A DNA stretch of 64,000 bases from Natrarchaeobius chitinivorans (GTDB taxonomy: Archaea; Halobacteriota; Halobacteria; Halobacteriales; Natrialbaceae), in the NCBI RefSeq assembly GCF_003841505.1, contig NZ_REGA01000003.1:186001-250000 (forward strand). The letters run 5' to 3'. This document shows positions 1 through 9,742 of this stretch, one piece after another. Made by a program: the position numbers and the translations under genes. Position 1 is the stretch's first letter. Each line of letters opens with the position of its first letter. The notes beneath the pieces are model-generated. The model did not search any database. It was given only the letters and a program-made list of their open reading frames with translations, and was not told where the DNA came from.

Positions 1-675
1 GCCCCATATGGTGATGTAATCTATACATATCACTCTGGTTGGCTCATCGAAACCGATCGCACTTCTGGAACATCTTCAGTTCTATTCGAGGGTTACAGCC
101 AGACCCCAACAGCACCCGCGATCAAAGATGGAGTCCTGTTCGGTGGTGGACGACGTTCTATTGTCGCCCATGACCTCGAGCAGATGGAACGGAAATGGGA
201 GTTTGAAAACGAAAACACCGAGCACATGTCGAACGGAACGCCTGCAGTGGTGGACGGAACGCTTTACACCGGGAGTACGGATTCAAAACTATATGCACTT
301 GATGTAGAAAGTGGCGAAGAAAAATGGACTTTTGAAACTGATGATTCTATCTCTGCTGGACCGTCTGTGGCTGATGATACAATTTATTTGCCCTCGCGGG
401 ATGGGCATGTCTACGCCATAGATGCTAATAGCCGCGAACAGAAGTGGTCTGTCGACTACGAATTCCAGTTACAACAGAAACCTGCTGTCACGGAGAGCAT
501 GATCTATTTTATTGACGGCAAAACTCTACATGGACTCGATCGGTCCGATGGAGGGGTGCATTGGTCATTCACACCCGACAAAGACGAAACGATTGGTGGG
601 ACTCTTTCCGTCGCAGATAGGGTTGCCTATCTTCCGTCTAGAGATCACCACCTATACGCTCTCGAAGAAGCTTGA
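1..675 (+). CDS. PQQ-binding-like beta-propeller repeat protein, C-terminal part (5' end outside window)
   Basis: The reading frame is open from base 1 to the TGA at 673-675, so the gene begins upstream of the window. The protein is built of repeats of the PQQ/quinoprotein beta-propeller type: blades with a G.LYTGS or G.IYLPS strand followed by YALD...G...W strands (for example YALDVESGEEKW and YAIDANSREQKW). Such proteins are usually exported or lipid-anchored and act as scaffolds, dehydrogenases or binding proteins; no catalytic residues can be assigned from this fragment. Base composition is clearly more AT-rich than the genes that follow, which hints at separate ancestry. The family is clear, the function is not. 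Confidence 0.85.
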   Translation, partial: APYGDVIYTYHSGWLIETDRTSGTSSVLFEGYSQTPTAPAIKDGVLFGGGRRSIVAHDLEQMERKWEFENENTEHMSNGTPAVVDGTLYTGSTDSKLYALDVESGEEKWTFETDDSISAGPSVADDTIYLPSRDGHVYAIDANSREQKWSVDYEFQLQQKPAVTESMIYFIDGKTLHGLDRSDGGVHWSFTPDKDETIGGTLSVADRVAYLPSRDHHLYALEEA

Positions 676-719
676 ATACCGCGGAAAGCACTACTATGGA
701 GGAGTTTTGTCGTAGAAGA

Positions 720-3700
720 TCACCGATCTGAACCTGTTTCTGGCCATCCTTCGGACTCTTCAGCCCAGCCACCGGTCCGATCACCGACGCCGAGTCGTTG
801 CGGTGGGACGACGACGATGACGATCGTTCGTGACTCGAAAGCGATCGGTCTCGTCGAACCGACGTGGTCGCCGCCAAGCGTCACCCGCCCCTCTTCGCGG
901 ACGTAGTTTTCACCCTGTACCGTCGACGGTGTTCCCGTATTCGACTCGAGTTCGAATCTGGCGTACTCACCTTTGACCTCGACGTCCCAGACGTTCGTCG
1001 TCGCGACCCACCCTTTGGGCAACGGAACGATCGGTAACCCCGCCGGAACGCGGTTCGGCGAGAGGTTGAAATCGCCATCTTCGTCCAACAAGCCACTCTC
1101 GTTGTTTCGCAACCAGTCGTGCTCGAGGTCGGCTTCGTCGATCGTTTCGTTCATTCGCTGGGCGACCACTTCCTCGCTTCGTTCCTCGAGTTCGTCGCGA
1201 ACGCTCTCGTTTAGATAATCGACGTTAGTCGTTTCGAACCCATCAACAGTAGTCTGATTTACTGCCTCGGTTAACGCGTAGTTGACGCTCGCACCTGCGT
1301 GTTGTTTGAACACCTCGCCGTTGTCGTAGGGGTTTTCGCCGTGGTTGTCGACGTCGATCTCCTCCCTGACGTGTCGTTCGACGTAATCAACTCCCTCTCC
1401 GCTCCCGAGCATCGCTGCCTGTTGACCCGGTGTTCCATCCCCAATTTCGTCGATTCCCTCGTCTACAAGGTATTCGGTTCGATCCTCGTCCAGGTCGATT
1501 CCGTGTTCTAACTTATTGAGTTCGCGGGTCGTTTCCAGAGCAAGATCGTTAATTTCCTCATCGACAGCTTCCTCCAGGTCCTCGTAGGCCTGTTCGTTGT
1601 CGACGAGTTTCTCGTCTTCTTCCTCGAGCAAAACGTCTGCCAACCTCGCAGCCTCGAGAAGTTCACCTGCCATTCGAAGCGTCAAAGCTGAATCGTCAGA
1701 TTCGAACAACCAACTCAAGATGTCCCCGATAACGCCGAGTTCCATCTCGTTGTACGGAATCGCGAACCAGTTGTTGTTCCGGGCTGCAAGCGGCGTGTGC
1801 GTCGCGTTGCCGGTCGCCGGCACCTCTTCGGCCTCGACCTGCTCGAGCGAGAGGTACGTCGGCGAGCCGGCGGGCGTATACTCCATCTCGTCGCTGTAAG
1901 GCGAGTCGACGGTCGCAGGTTCGTACTCCGTGTCGCCGCCGGCCACTTCGCGGGAGAAATCGCTGAGTCCCTCGAGGACGTCGTCACCGGCATCGAGTTC
2001 GTCGCCGAGCCGATCGTCGAGTTCGTCCTGGACCTTTCCGTTCGCATCGCTGGCCATCCCGATCTGTCCTTTGACGTTGTCCACGTAGGTCTGGCGCGCT
2101 TCGACTCGAGCTTTATCCGCGACCGTCGGATATCGATCGGGAACCCGGTGGTAGACGAGTTGATCGTCGATTTCCTCGTTCAACTCGCCGAACGGATCGC
2201 CGGTCAAGAGGTCCCCGTTTTCGAACGTAACCGTATCCGTCTCATGCTGGAGTTGTGCGCGGATGTAGTAGAGGTCGAGGGCGATCGCCGCCGTGATCAA
2301 CTCCGTCGACGTATCCGCCTCGTGGGTCGTCCGATCCCCGTCGGCTACCGACAGACGGTTTCGGAGGTCCCGTTCGCTTCGAATGTCCTCGGCGTTCGTG
2401 ACCTGGCGTTCGAGTTGGGCCTCGACGTCGCCGTGTGGATCGACGCCCAGTAACGCCTCGGTACTCTCGTCCGGGAATGCGGCGTAGTTGTCGAGTGTAA
2501 CGTTCTCTGCGAGTTTCGTCTCCCAGCCACCGTCGTCTTCGAAGTAGCCGTCGGGGAGACTGTGGGGCCACTCGTCCGCGGCCGATTCGTCGTACCCGTT
2601 CTCGATGCCGCGATATTCGATGGCACTTCTGTCGGGATGGCTGGCACGTACGTCGATCTCGGTTTCGTACGTCGAAGACGACGTTCGAGTGACCGTCACG
2701 GGCGAGTTCACGTCCTCCGGGCCGTCGTAACTCCACGCAAGGTCTCGCGTGTGCTCCTGAGTCACCACGACCGTCGCGGACGAGTAGCTCGTTACCGCCT
2801 CGCCGGTGTCGGGGTCGCCCTCCTCGAACACCGCCGACACGTCCGAATCCGTCCGCAACTCGTCGGTCGTCCTCGTCCAGTTGCTCGAGTCGGTGAGCGC
2901 CGGTCTGGAACCGCTCGGGAGGGATTGCCTGTCGGTGCCGGTCTCGAGGTCCGCCTGCGATTCGACGCGGTGTACGTCCTCGATGGAGTCGGTCATCTCC
3001 ATCTCGGCGAGTGTCTGCGCGTACGCGAGGTCGGCGAACGGATCGACGTCGATGGTCTGCTCCGCGTCGATACCCGCCCCCTCACCCGCGGCGTTCGCCG
3101 TCGACTCCATGACCTCTCTCGTATCGATCGGCTCAGCCAGATTCGCGTTCTGATCGCCGTAGAGATACTCGAGTCCAGCACAGAAGTCTTCGGCATCGGT
3201 GACGACGGGTTCGTCACCGGTCTGGCCTTCGTACAGCTCTTCGGCGTCCTGAGCGGCGAGACAACCCCAGGCGTTTCGCATGACCGCCTCCTGATTCGGA
3301 TCGGCCGTCCCGAACGTCGACTCCTGCATGTCGAATGCGGCGTCGTTGGCCATCACCTCGGTGTGTCGGTTCGCCATCACCTCGGAAATCGGTGCGCCAC
3401 CCCACTGGGCGAGTCCGCGTGCCCAGGTGAGCGGGTAGATCCGTGCGGCGAAGTGCTGCCCGAAGCCGTTGAGGCTGGTCGGATCTCCGAGTCCGCCCTC
3501 GACGACGTTCATGTTCAGCTGGTGTTCGTACTCGCGGGTCTTCTGGTGGAGGACGAAGACGTTCGTTCCGACGACGACGGTTACGTCTTCGACTCTGTGG
3601 GCGACCCGCTGTCCGTTCCGTTCGACCGTTATTTCGACGTCCTCGATCGTCACCTCGAGCTGTCCCGGCTCGAGGTCGTTCTCGGAGTCGATTCCGGGAT

Positions 3701-4247
3701 CGAGTTTCACGCGATCGATCGCGTCCACAGCCGAACTCCGATTCTCCTCAAGCGGTGGGAGCGAGACGTTCGTCGTCGTATCTCCCCGGAACTCGCCGTC
3801 GAGATGGTGAAGGTCGCGTTCGACTGCGTTGTAGATCCGGAGCTTGAGATACCGTCCGAACGCGTGGTCGGGATCGACGTCGTGTCGGCCGTCCTGATAC
3901 TCACCCGGCATCTCGCCGATCCATCTGGGTGGATCGTTCGAATCGGTGGCCGCGATCGCCTGGCCCCACGAATGGCTCTCGTTCGGGTCCATCAACGGCT
4001 CCCGTGCCGACTGCTCGGCGGCGTTGGCGGCGGCGTTTCGAACGACCGTCTGAGCCGTCGCGGAGGTGCGATCCATCGCCAGTGAGGCGTCTACTGCGGG
4101 CTCCGGTGGCACTCGTGACTGGAGAACTGCAACGGACGTGACGCTGGTCACCAGCAACAGCACGCCGATGATGGCAAACGGGATACGGCCGCGTTCATCG
4201 AGCGTAACCGACACCGTCGACGGACGGGATTCGCTGGTCCGTTTCAT
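720..4247 (-). CDS. Very large pilus-cluster secreted/membrane-anchored protein (DUF7286-like)
   Basis: Protein of about 1175 residues with one N-terminal membrane segment after a short basic stretch (ERGRIPFAIIGVLLLVTSVTSVAVL, within residues 20-45), the class III/pseudopilin-like layout seen in Tad-type systems. The rest is a long acidic extracellular region with charged helical segments and a hydrophobic strand near the C-terminus (RTIVIVVVPP). The ATG chosen at 4247 overlaps the upstream stop codon in an ATGA; a GTG three codons earlier is possible. It is the last gene of the secretion cluster. It matches, from memory, the haloarchaeal family annotated DUF7286. No enzymatic motif was seen. 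It may be a major secreted or assembled subunit, which is inference. Confidence 0.8.
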   Translation of the reverse strand: MKRTSESRPSTVSVTLDERGRIPFAIIGVLLLVTSVTSVAVLQSRVPPEPAVDASLAMDRTSATAQTVVRNAAANAAEQSAREPLMDPNESHSWGQAIAATDSNDPPRWIGEMPGEYQDGRHDVDPDHAFGRYLKLRIYNAVERDLHHLDGEFRGDTTTNVSLPPLEENRSSAVDAIDRVKLDPGIDSENDLEPGQLEVTIEDVEITVERNGQRVAHRVEDVTVVVGTNVFVLHQKTREYEHQLNMNVVEGGLGDPTSLNGFGQHFAARIYPLTWARGLAQWGGAPISEVMANRHTEVMANDAAFDMQESTFGTADPNQEAVMRNAWGCLAAQDAEELYEGQTGDEPVVTDAEDFCAGLEYLYGDQNANLAEPIDTREVMESTANAAGEGAGIDAEQTIDVDPFADLAYAQTLAEMEMTDSIEDVHRVESQADLETGTDRQSLPSGSRPALTDSSNWTRTTDELRTDSDVSAVFEEGDPDTGEAVTSYSSATVVVTQEHTRDLAWSYDGPEDVNSPVTVTRTSSSTYETEIDVRASHPDRSAIEYRGIENGYDESAADEWPHSLPDGYFEDDGGWETKLAENVTLDNYAAFPDESTEALLGVDPHGDVEAQLERQVTNAEDIRSERDLRNRLSVADGDRTTHEADTSTELITAAIALDLYYIRAQLQHETDTVTFENGDLLTGDPFGELNEEIDDQLVYHRVPDRYPTVADKARVEARQTYVDNVKGQIGMASDANGKVQDELDDRLGDELDAGDDVLEGLSDFSREVAGGDTEYEPATVDSPYSDEMEYTPAGSPTYLSLEQVEAEEVPATGNATHTPLAARNNNWFAIPYNEMELGVIGDILSWLFESDDSALTLRMAGELLEAARLADVLLEEEDEKLVDNEQAYEDLEEAVDEEINDLALETTRELNKLEHGIDLDEDRTEYLVDEGIDEIGDGTPGQQAAMLGSGEGVDYVERHVREEIDVDNHGENPYDNGEVFKQHAGASVNYALTEAVNQTTVDGFETTNVDYLNESVRDELEERSEEVVAQRMNETIDEADLEHDWLRNNESGLLDEDGDFNLSPNRVPAGLPIVPLPKGWVATTNVWDVEVKGEYARFELESNTGTPSTVQGENYVREEGRVTLGGDHVGSTRPIAFESRTIVIVVVPPQRLGVGDRTGGWAEESEGWPETGSDR

Positions 4248-5329
4248 TCGTCCCACACCCGCACGGTGATCGTCACTTCGTCGGTCCCAACGGTCGGTGT
4301 GACGACGTCTTCTACGCCCTCTGCCACCGCAGCCTCGTCCTCGGGGTACGTCGCGTCGATCTCGGTCTCGATGTCGTCGATCTCCTCGTCGTAGGTTCGC
4401 TCGAGATCGTTCGCGATCGTCTCCGTGAGGTTTTCCACCAGTCGTTCGTTGGCGGCGGAGACGTTGACGTCGGTCCGGTTGAGGGCCCCGGATTCCGGAT
4501 CGTACTCGACGCCGAGTGCATCGCCGGTTCGATGGTACTCGTACAGGGCCAGATCCCGATCGAGATTGGTACCCTGGAGGGCGATCGTCGTCGACTCGTT
4601 CGGGAACATCCCTGAAACGATAGCGTCGGCGATCGGCTCCGCAGTTCGGTCGAAACTTCGATTTGTGGCGTCGTAGCTCCCCTCGAGTTCGGCCTCGGAG
4701 ACCGACGGAAAGTCGCTTGCGACGGTGAACGTCGCGGTACTGACGTCGGCGTCCGTGGGTGGCCGATCGCCGGCGACGGTCTCCCCACGGATCGACGCAT
4801 CCTCGTAGGGTTCCCAGGTCGCGAGGACGTGGACGTTGTCGTTTGCGCCGATCAACTCACTTCCGACGCTGACGTCGACCGCCTCGCGAAACTCCGTGCC
4901 GGCGTAAGAGAGGGGCTCTCCATCGAGGTGGAGGCTCGCGATGGCCGCCGAGGCGAGCAACTGGGCCAGGGGTCCGTGTTTCACCCGTTCGTACCGATCG
5001 TCGTCGTACTGAGCGTCGTCGAAGACGCCGGTATCATCGTGGCGTTCGACCGACTGGATCGAGTACTCGACCGTCGTCGTCGACGTCGCGATCGTCTGTG
5101 CGGTCTCGTCGGCGATCTGTGGATCGTGGCGATCGAGGTCTTCGGCGAGAAAGACCGCGATGACGCCGATCGATGCGGTAATACAGAGCAGACAGAGTGA
5201 GACGTCGACGACGGTGCTAACGGCGCGATTACGCCGACGAAAGCCGTCGCTCCGGGGATCGTCGCCGGCTCTGTTCGGAGGACTCGTCTCTGTCCGTTCG
5301 CTGGACGACCGGACGCACATCAGCGCCAT
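4244..5329 (-). CDS. Pilus-cluster membrane-anchored protein (DUF7284-like)
   Basis: About 361 residues. A basic N-terminus with FRRRNRAVSTVVDVSLCLLC leads into a hydrophobic segment at about residues 35-60, resembling an archaeal prepilin-type N-terminus (the RAVSTV motif is common in haloarchaeal pilins). The remainder is an acidic extracellular domain with a long helical middle (EANERLVENLTETIAND-type). The start at 5329 overlaps the upstream gene by ten bases; an ATG at 5320 in a TGATG arrangement is an equally good, translationally coupled choice. It overlaps the next gene by four bases. Resembles the haloarchaeal DUF7284 family; structural subunit of the secretion system by context only. 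Confidence 0.8.
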   Translation of the reverse strand: MALMCVRSSSERTETSPPNRAGDDPRSDGFRRRNRAVSTVVDVSLCLLCITASIGVIAVFLAEDLDRHDPQIADETAQTIATSTTTVEYSIQSVERHDDTGVFDDAQYDDDRYERVKHGPLAQLLASAAIASLHLDGEPLSYAGTEFREAVDVSVGSELIGANDNVHVLATWEPYEDASIRGETVAGDRPPTDADVSTATFTVASDFPSVSEAELEGSYDATNRSFDRTAEPIADAIVSGMFPNESTTIALQGTNLDRDLALYEYHRTGDALGVEYDPESGALNRTDVNVSAANERLVENLTETIANDLERTYDEEIDDIETEIDATYPEDEAAVAEGVEDVVTPTVGTDEVTITVRVWDE

Positions 5330-5790
5330 ACCTCCACGTGAAGCGTTCCGCCGCGGACGTCGCCGGCCGGATCGGCCTCGAGTTGGACGCCGACCGATCG
5401 ACTCGCGGTTCCGGTCGTTTCGGGCCGTTCGACGTCCGATCGATCGTACTGGATGCTGCCGTCCTCACGGACGAGGGCGCTGTCGACGACGATGGTTCGC
5501 CCCTCGTCGGTGACGGTCGTGACTTCGATCACCACCGTGTAGCCGTCCGGCAGTTCGACCCCCTCGTGAAGGTCGCTCCGATCGATCGTCTCGTGGTAGA
5601 CGCCGTCGGATCCGACGGCGTTCCAGACCTGCTCGAGAGTCGCGTCGGCCGGATCGCTCGCGGTCGTTGACGGATAGAGGGTGGCGAGGACGCCGGTGTA
5701 GAGGACGACGCCCGTACAGACGAGCCCGATCGCTACCAGAGCGGCGAGCGGTTCTGTCTGTCCGCTATTCCGCGACGACGAGCGTAACAC
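5320..5790 (-). CDS. Small pilin-like protein of secretion cluster (DUF7285-like)
   Basis: 156 residues starting at a GTG (5788-5790). The N-terminus reads SSSRNSGQTEPLAALVAIGLV, a prepilin-like polar stretch followed by a hydrophobic helix at about residues 12-35; GQTEPLAALVA is characteristic of haloarchaeal DUF7285 proteins. The C-terminal part is a beta-rich extracellular domain ending in LHVEVWR. It overlaps the upstream gene by 26 bases and the downstream gene by 1-10 bases, so all belong to one transcription unit. A minor pseudopilin role is likely by position and topology but untested. Confidence 0.8.
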   Translation of the reverse strand: MLRSSSRNSGQTEPLAALVAIGLVCTGVVLYTGVLATLYPSTTASDPADATLEQVWNAVGSDGVYHETIDRSDLHEGVELPDGYTVVIEVTTVTDEGRTIVVDSALVREDGSIQYDRSDVERPETTGTASRSVGVQLEADPAGDVRGGTLHVEVWR

Positions 5791-6685
5791 GGTACTCCCC
5801 CGCCGATTCGTCGGCGGTGATCTGGGTCGTTTCGTCGGCTATCTGGTCGGGATCCTCCGGATCGGTTCCCTCACAGAGGACGATCTCCTCGCCAAATTCG
5901 GAGATTCCGGTCGCCTCACACGTGACGCCGTCGTCGAAATCGGCGGTCAACGTCAGCGGAATCGCGACCGATTCGAGGGGCTCGAGACTGAGTGTCGTCG
6001 AGTCGTTCCCGTCACGAAACCACGTCGATTCACCCCGTTCGACGATTTCTGGTGAGCCGTACTCCTGGCCTTCCACGGAGACGTCGGCCCGCTTGCTACC
6101 CTCTCCGTCGTAATCGAACCGAACGCCGGTAGCAAAGGTCGTGCTCTCGCCCATGAGCCCCTCGGTTACTTCGGCGGTGACTCGCGGCTTCGTGGTGGCG
6201 TCGTCGGGTTGGGCTGTCACCGTTCGAACGACCAGGCGTTCGCCGGCCGGATACCACTCGCCGTCGGTGGTTTCGTGAGACTCGTTGATCCGTCCGAGAA
6301 ACTCGGCGGTGGCGTCGACGTCGGCTCGCTCGAGTTCGGATTCGAACTCGTCGGTAAACGCCGTTCCGTAGGTGACGTTCTCGAGGCGGTCGTCGTCCGT
6401 AATCAGAACGACGGTACCGTATGCGAGACTCGAGTGTGCCCGTCCGTGTTCGTTTCGCAACTCGATGGTCGTCCCCTCCTGGAGTCGCAGTTCCGCCGCA
6501 TCGTGTTCGTGGACGGTACTGGCGGTGTACGGGCTCCCTGCGATTCTGTCGACGGAGTTCGCGGCTCCGCTCGCATCGGGCGGTGGGCCCGTCGGCAGTC
6601 CCAGAACGACGCCAGCGATAACGACGCTGGCCGCCGAAACCCCGAACCAGACGTACCACGCGTCGACGGGCGCTTCCAGATCCAT
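5765..6685 (-). CDS. Membrane-anchored secretion-cluster protein (DUF7283-like)
   Basis: 306 residues. One N-terminal membrane helix at about residues 8-32 (VDAWYVWFGVSAASVVIAGVVL) follows a short acidic leader; the rest is an extracellular domain with two cysteines near the C-terminus (VTCEATG and VLCEG). It fits the haloarchaeal DUF7283 family. The ATG at 6685 lies about 25 bases from a strong TATA box, so this gene probably heads a second transcript within the cluster. Ninety bases separate it from the TadC-like gene. Function unknown beyond its place in the pilus/secretion locus. Confidence 0.8.
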   Translation of the reverse strand: MDLEAPVDAWYVWFGVSAASVVIAGVVLGLPTGPPPDASGAANSVDRIAGSPYTASTVHEHDAAELRLQEGTTIELRNEHGRAHSSLAYGTVVLITDDDRLENVTYGTAFTDEFESELERADVDATAEFLGRINESHETTDGEWYPAGERLVVRTVTAQPDDATTKPRVTAEVTEGLMGESTTFATGVRFDYDGEGSKRADVSVEGQEYGSPEIVERGESTWFRDGNDSTTLSLEPLESVAIPLTLTADFDDGVTCEATGISEFGEEIVLCEGTDPEDPDQIADETTQITADESAGEYRVTLVVAE

Positions 6686-6704
6686 GTCCCGCGGTTGCCT
6701 CGTA

Positions 6705-6717
6705 TTCGTATATAAAC
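6705..6717 (-). promoter_or_regulatory. TATA-box promoter motif shared with the head of the cluster
   Basis: On the minus strand the sequence reads GTTTATATACGAA, centred about 25 bases upstream of the ATG at 6685, which predicts a leaderless transcript. The identical 13 bases occur at 10475-10487 in front of the ATPase gene at the same distance from its start. Confidence 0.7.
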
Positions 6718-6775
6718 GGTAGCTCCGTTCCGTCGTCGGTGTCGGCTCGGTTCGCTGACGAGCGCAATGCGAGTA

Positions 6776-8479
6776 TCAGCCGATCGCTCCGACGAGCGTA
6801 ACCGTGAGGACGTAAAGAACCACGCTCGAGAGGAGCGCCCGTCCGACGTGATACCCAAGGAGGGCTCGATCCATCCCGTGACGAAGCGCGATCGACAGCG
6901 GCGTCAGGATGAAACACAGCGTCACGACGTAGAGTCCGATGACGATGCCGAGTGTGTCGGTCGGTAACGCCGCCACGTCGGCGAGATGGAGGAGATCGCC
7001 GGTGATCATTCCGGCCAGACCGACCGTTGCCCCCGCCACCAGCGGGCCGAAGTACGCTGCGGTACTGTCGAGCGTATCGGTCACCGAGGCCAGATCGCGT
7101 TTCGTCCCGGCCTCGACCTCCTCGAGTTCCTCGAGGTGGTCGGCCATCGCGACGATCGCTCGGCCGGCTGGTCGCCCCTCGTTTGCGGCGATCGCGAGCA
7201 ATGCTGCAGTTCCGCGTGCCCGATCGCTCGGGACGTTTTTCAAGGCACCGTACTCGCCGAGAAACGCCTCTTCGACGCCGATCGCGAGTCGGCGTTGAAG
7301 TCCCGCAACGTTCGTAAAGACTGTCCCCGTTTCGCCCGGGACGCGGTCGGCTGCGAGTTCGATCGCCGACTCGACGGATTCGCCTTCGGCGACCTGGCGA
7401 CCGACGAGATAGAGCGCGTCGGTGAGGTGTTCTTCCACGTCGCGAACGTAGTGTCTGACCTCGAGTATCGGCCGATACACGGCGAGTAGTCCGGTTCCGG
7501 CTCCGACACCGACGGCCGTAAGCGAGGCGAGATGCGGTGGACCGAACGCGGAGACGAGCGCGTATGCCACGAGCGCAGTGAGGACGCCCCACAGACTCCG
7601 GATCCAGAGCCGATCGGGGACGCGAGGATGATCCCGCCCGACGGTCGGCGGTGGAAACGCGACCGGACGTCTGACGAGCAGTCGGAGACTCGCGGCGACG
7701 AGCACGAGAGGCAACAGGAGGTTGTAGACGACGACGAACGTCCAGATATTGACCGAGATGCCCGCCATCGGGGCGGCGGGAACGAGAGCGACCAGCGCGA
7801 GTGGAAGCATGACGCCGAACGCGAACAGCGCGGTCGTCGGTCCGCGAATCGACGACGTGAACGCTGCCATCCGATTGCGGGTTCCGTTCAGTATCGCGGC
7901 GAGCGATCGATCGAGTGTGCGATTTCGCTCGGCTTCGGGGGCATCCTGTGCCGTCGCGAGAAGGTGTGCCGATCGCCGGAGCGCCGGAAACTGCTCGGAC
8001 CACTCGTCGGCGAACGTCAGGAGTCCGGTCCGGGGGGTTCCCATCGACCGGTCGACGTGGGCACCGAGACTCACGGAGAGCGGACCGTGACCCGTTTCCG
8101 CTGCGAACCTGACCGCGCTTTCGAGCGCCGGTTGAACCTGCATGCGAAGGACAGCCCGTCCGATGAGGTTCGGCGTGTCCCCGAGCGCTTCCGTTCGCCG
8201 GAACGCAGCGACGAGGTGGGGAGCCGAGTGAATCCCGTGAACGACGCTGATCGAGAGACAGAGCACGACCCCGATCACGACGAGTTCGGGCAACGGGGTC
8301 AGAAACAGCGGCAACGGAAGAATCGCCGCGACGCCGCCGCCACCGTATCCGGCCCGGATCACCGTCTCCGGCTCGATTCGATCGTCGAGAAAGGCAATCG
8401 ACTCCTCGAGTTCGTCGCTCGGGTCGACCGTCCAGGGATACAGCGACGCGAACGCTCGCATTACGATCATCGGATACAT
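6776..8479 (-). CDS. TadC/GspF-like type II/IV secretion membrane platform protein
   Basis: 567 residues with several groups of membrane helices separated by helical cytoplasmic domains, the layout of archaeal TadC/ArlJ-type platform proteins. The segment at about residues 430-520 (QVAEGESVESAIELAADRVPG through LEELEEVEAGTKRDL) is a GspF-type cytoplasmic bundle, followed by C-terminal helices (GPLVAGATVGLAGMI, IVIGLYVVTLCFILT). Such proteins anchor the assembly ATPase in the membrane and drive subunit extrusion. The ATG at 8479 (or GTG at 8482) lies just after the ATPase stop codon, so the two are co-transcribed. Confidence 0.9.
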   Translation of the reverse strand: MYPMIVMRAFASLYPWTVDPSDELEESIAFLDDRIEPETVIRAGYGGGGVAAILPLPLFLTPLPELVVIGVVLCLSISVVHGIHSAPHLVAAFRRTEALGDTPNLIGRAVLRMQVQPALESAVRFAAETGHGPLSVSLGAHVDRSMGTPRTGLLTFADEWSEQFPALRRSAHLLATAQDAPEAERNRTLDRSLAAILNGTRNRMAAFTSSIRGPTTALFAFGVMLPLALVALVPAAPMAGISVNIWTFVVVYNLLLPLVLVAASLRLLVRRPVAFPPPTVGRDHPRVPDRLWIRSLWGVLTALVAYALVSAFGPPHLASLTAVGVGAGTGLLAVYRPILEVRHYVRDVEEHLTDALYLVGRQVAEGESVESAIELAADRVPGETGTVFTNVAGLQRRLAIGVEEAFLGEYGALKNVPSDRARGTAALLAIAANEGRPAGRAIVAMADHLEELEEVEAGTKRDLASVTDTLDSTAAYFGPLVAGATVGLAGMITGDLLHLADVAALPTDTLGIVIGLYVVTLCFILTPLSIALRHGMDRALLGYHVGRALLSSVVLYVLTVTLVGAIG

Positions 8480-8486
8480 CACCGGA

Positions 8487-9602
8487 TCACTCGAGGCCGC
8501 GACTCCCGTACGCCGCGGCGACTTCCCGCGGGGTCGTTCGGCCGTCCGTTGCCAGCCGATCGAGCTGTGCTGTTCGATCCGCGATCGCTTGGCGGACGTC
8601 CGCGTAGCTCTCGTCTGGCTCCGCCAGCCGCTGGACGAGCCGACTCTCACCGCGGTCGATGCGCCCGGTCGCCGCCGCTCGCTTCCCGCTGGTGACTTCC
8701 CGCGGATTTCCGTCCGCCGAGAGATCGTAAAGCGCCTCGAATCGAATCTCGTCTCCGCTTTTCAGCACTTCCTCGACCCGCGAGATCCGTCTGCGGCGAC
8801 CCCGATCCGTTCGATACGACTGGACGGTGACCACGAGGTCCGTCGCGGCGAACGAGGACGGTTCGACCTTCAGATCCGAGACGACTCGTTCGTACACGTC
8901 TTCGGCACCGTCGCCGTGGATCGTTCCGAGCACGGCGTTCGCGTTTGCACCGACGCGCATCGCCTCGTAGAGGACGCGCGCTTCCTCGCCGCGTATCTCG
9001 CCGACGACGAGCGCACCGTCGCCGAGCCGAAGCGCCGTTCTGAGCGAGTCCGCCGGAGATATCTCCGGTCCCTCTCCGGTACCCGTTCGAAGTGCCTGGA
9101 CGTCCCTGTCGACCGCCTGGAGCGATCGAACCGGCAGTTCGGGCGTATCTTCGATGACGACCGTACGCGTATCCGGCGTCAGTTCGTACAGAAGCGTTCC
9201 GAGGAGCGTGGTCTTTCCCGACCCCCGCGTTCCCGCGATGAGTGTCGCAGCGTTTCGTTCGACCGCGACCGAGAGGAACGCTCCGACGGCCGCCGACATC
9301 GTCCCGTTCTCGACGAGCGCCGGCAACGTAAACTGGTCGTCGGCTCGCTCCCGAAAAGCGAAGGCGATTCCGTCGGCGACGGGATCCGTGACGCCCGCGA
9401 TTCGAATCCCGGTACCGTCGACCAGGTTCGCCGTCGCGTCGACCGTCGGCGCGTCACGGGAGAACGCTCGGCCGCTGGTCCGGCGGACGCGTGAGGCGAG
9501 CGCTTCGACGCCGTCGGGGGTCAGGTGGACGTTCGTCGTCGCCGACTGGCCGTCGACGACGACCCGAATCGGATTTCGGGAGACCGGCGACGTGGCGTAC
9601 AC
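8487..9602 (-). CDS. GspE/PilB-type secretion ATPase, C-terminal catalytic part (frameshifted from N-terminal part)
   Basis: The frame carries a complete type II/IV secretion ATPase core: Walker A GTRGSGKTT (residues 124-132 counted from the GTG at 9602), Asp box VVIEDTPELP (148-157), Walker B GALVVGEIRGEE (196-207) and His box GTIHGDGAED (226-235). The GTG at 9602 is the first usable start, but conserved sequence continues upstream in frame without any ATG, GTG or TTG (HTKGYGVLEDLFADPRVTD directly precedes it, and LRAIANGAVDGDRAA lies further up to about 9768). The true protein therefore probably continues from the gene at 9743-10456 through a frameshift. It would power assembly of the adjacent pilin-like proteins if functional. 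Confidence 0.85.
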   Translation of the reverse strand: MYATSPVSRNPIRVVVDGQSATTNVHLTPDGVEALASRVRRTSGRAFSRDAPTVDATANLVDGTGIRIAGVTDPVADGIAFAFRERADDQFTLPALVENGTMSAAVGAFLSVAVERNAATLIAGTRGSGKTTLLGTLLYELTPDTRTVVIEDTPELPVRSLQAVDRDVQALRTGTGEGPEISPADSLRTALRLGDGALVVGEIRGEEARVLYEAMRVGANANAVLGTIHGDGAEDVYERVVSDLKVEPSSFAATDLVVTVQSYRTDRGRRRRISRVEEVLKSGDEIRFEALYDLSADGNPREVTSGKRAAATGRIDRGESRLVQRLAEPDESYADVRQAIADRTAQLDRLATDGRTTPREVAAAYGSRGLE

Positions 9603-9742
9603 GTCGGTGACTCGCGGGTCCGCGAACAGGTCCTCGAGAACGCCGTAGCCTTTCGTGTGCTTCGACAGAATCGCAGTCAGTTCCGGATCGATCGGGTCGT
9701 CGCTCTTGCGCTCGATCGCTCTCGAGGCGGCGCGGTCTCCGT

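Noticed and set aside
2562-4085. A 507-codon open frame on the plus strand
   Set aside because: It is antisense to the large pilus-cluster protein gene, arginine- and valine-rich, with no domain; GC-rich haloarchaeal DNA keeps antisense frames open.
6096-8003. A 635-codon open frame on the minus strand
   Set aside because: Very arginine-rich translation and overlaps the TadC-like and DUF7283-like genes in another frame; not protein-like.
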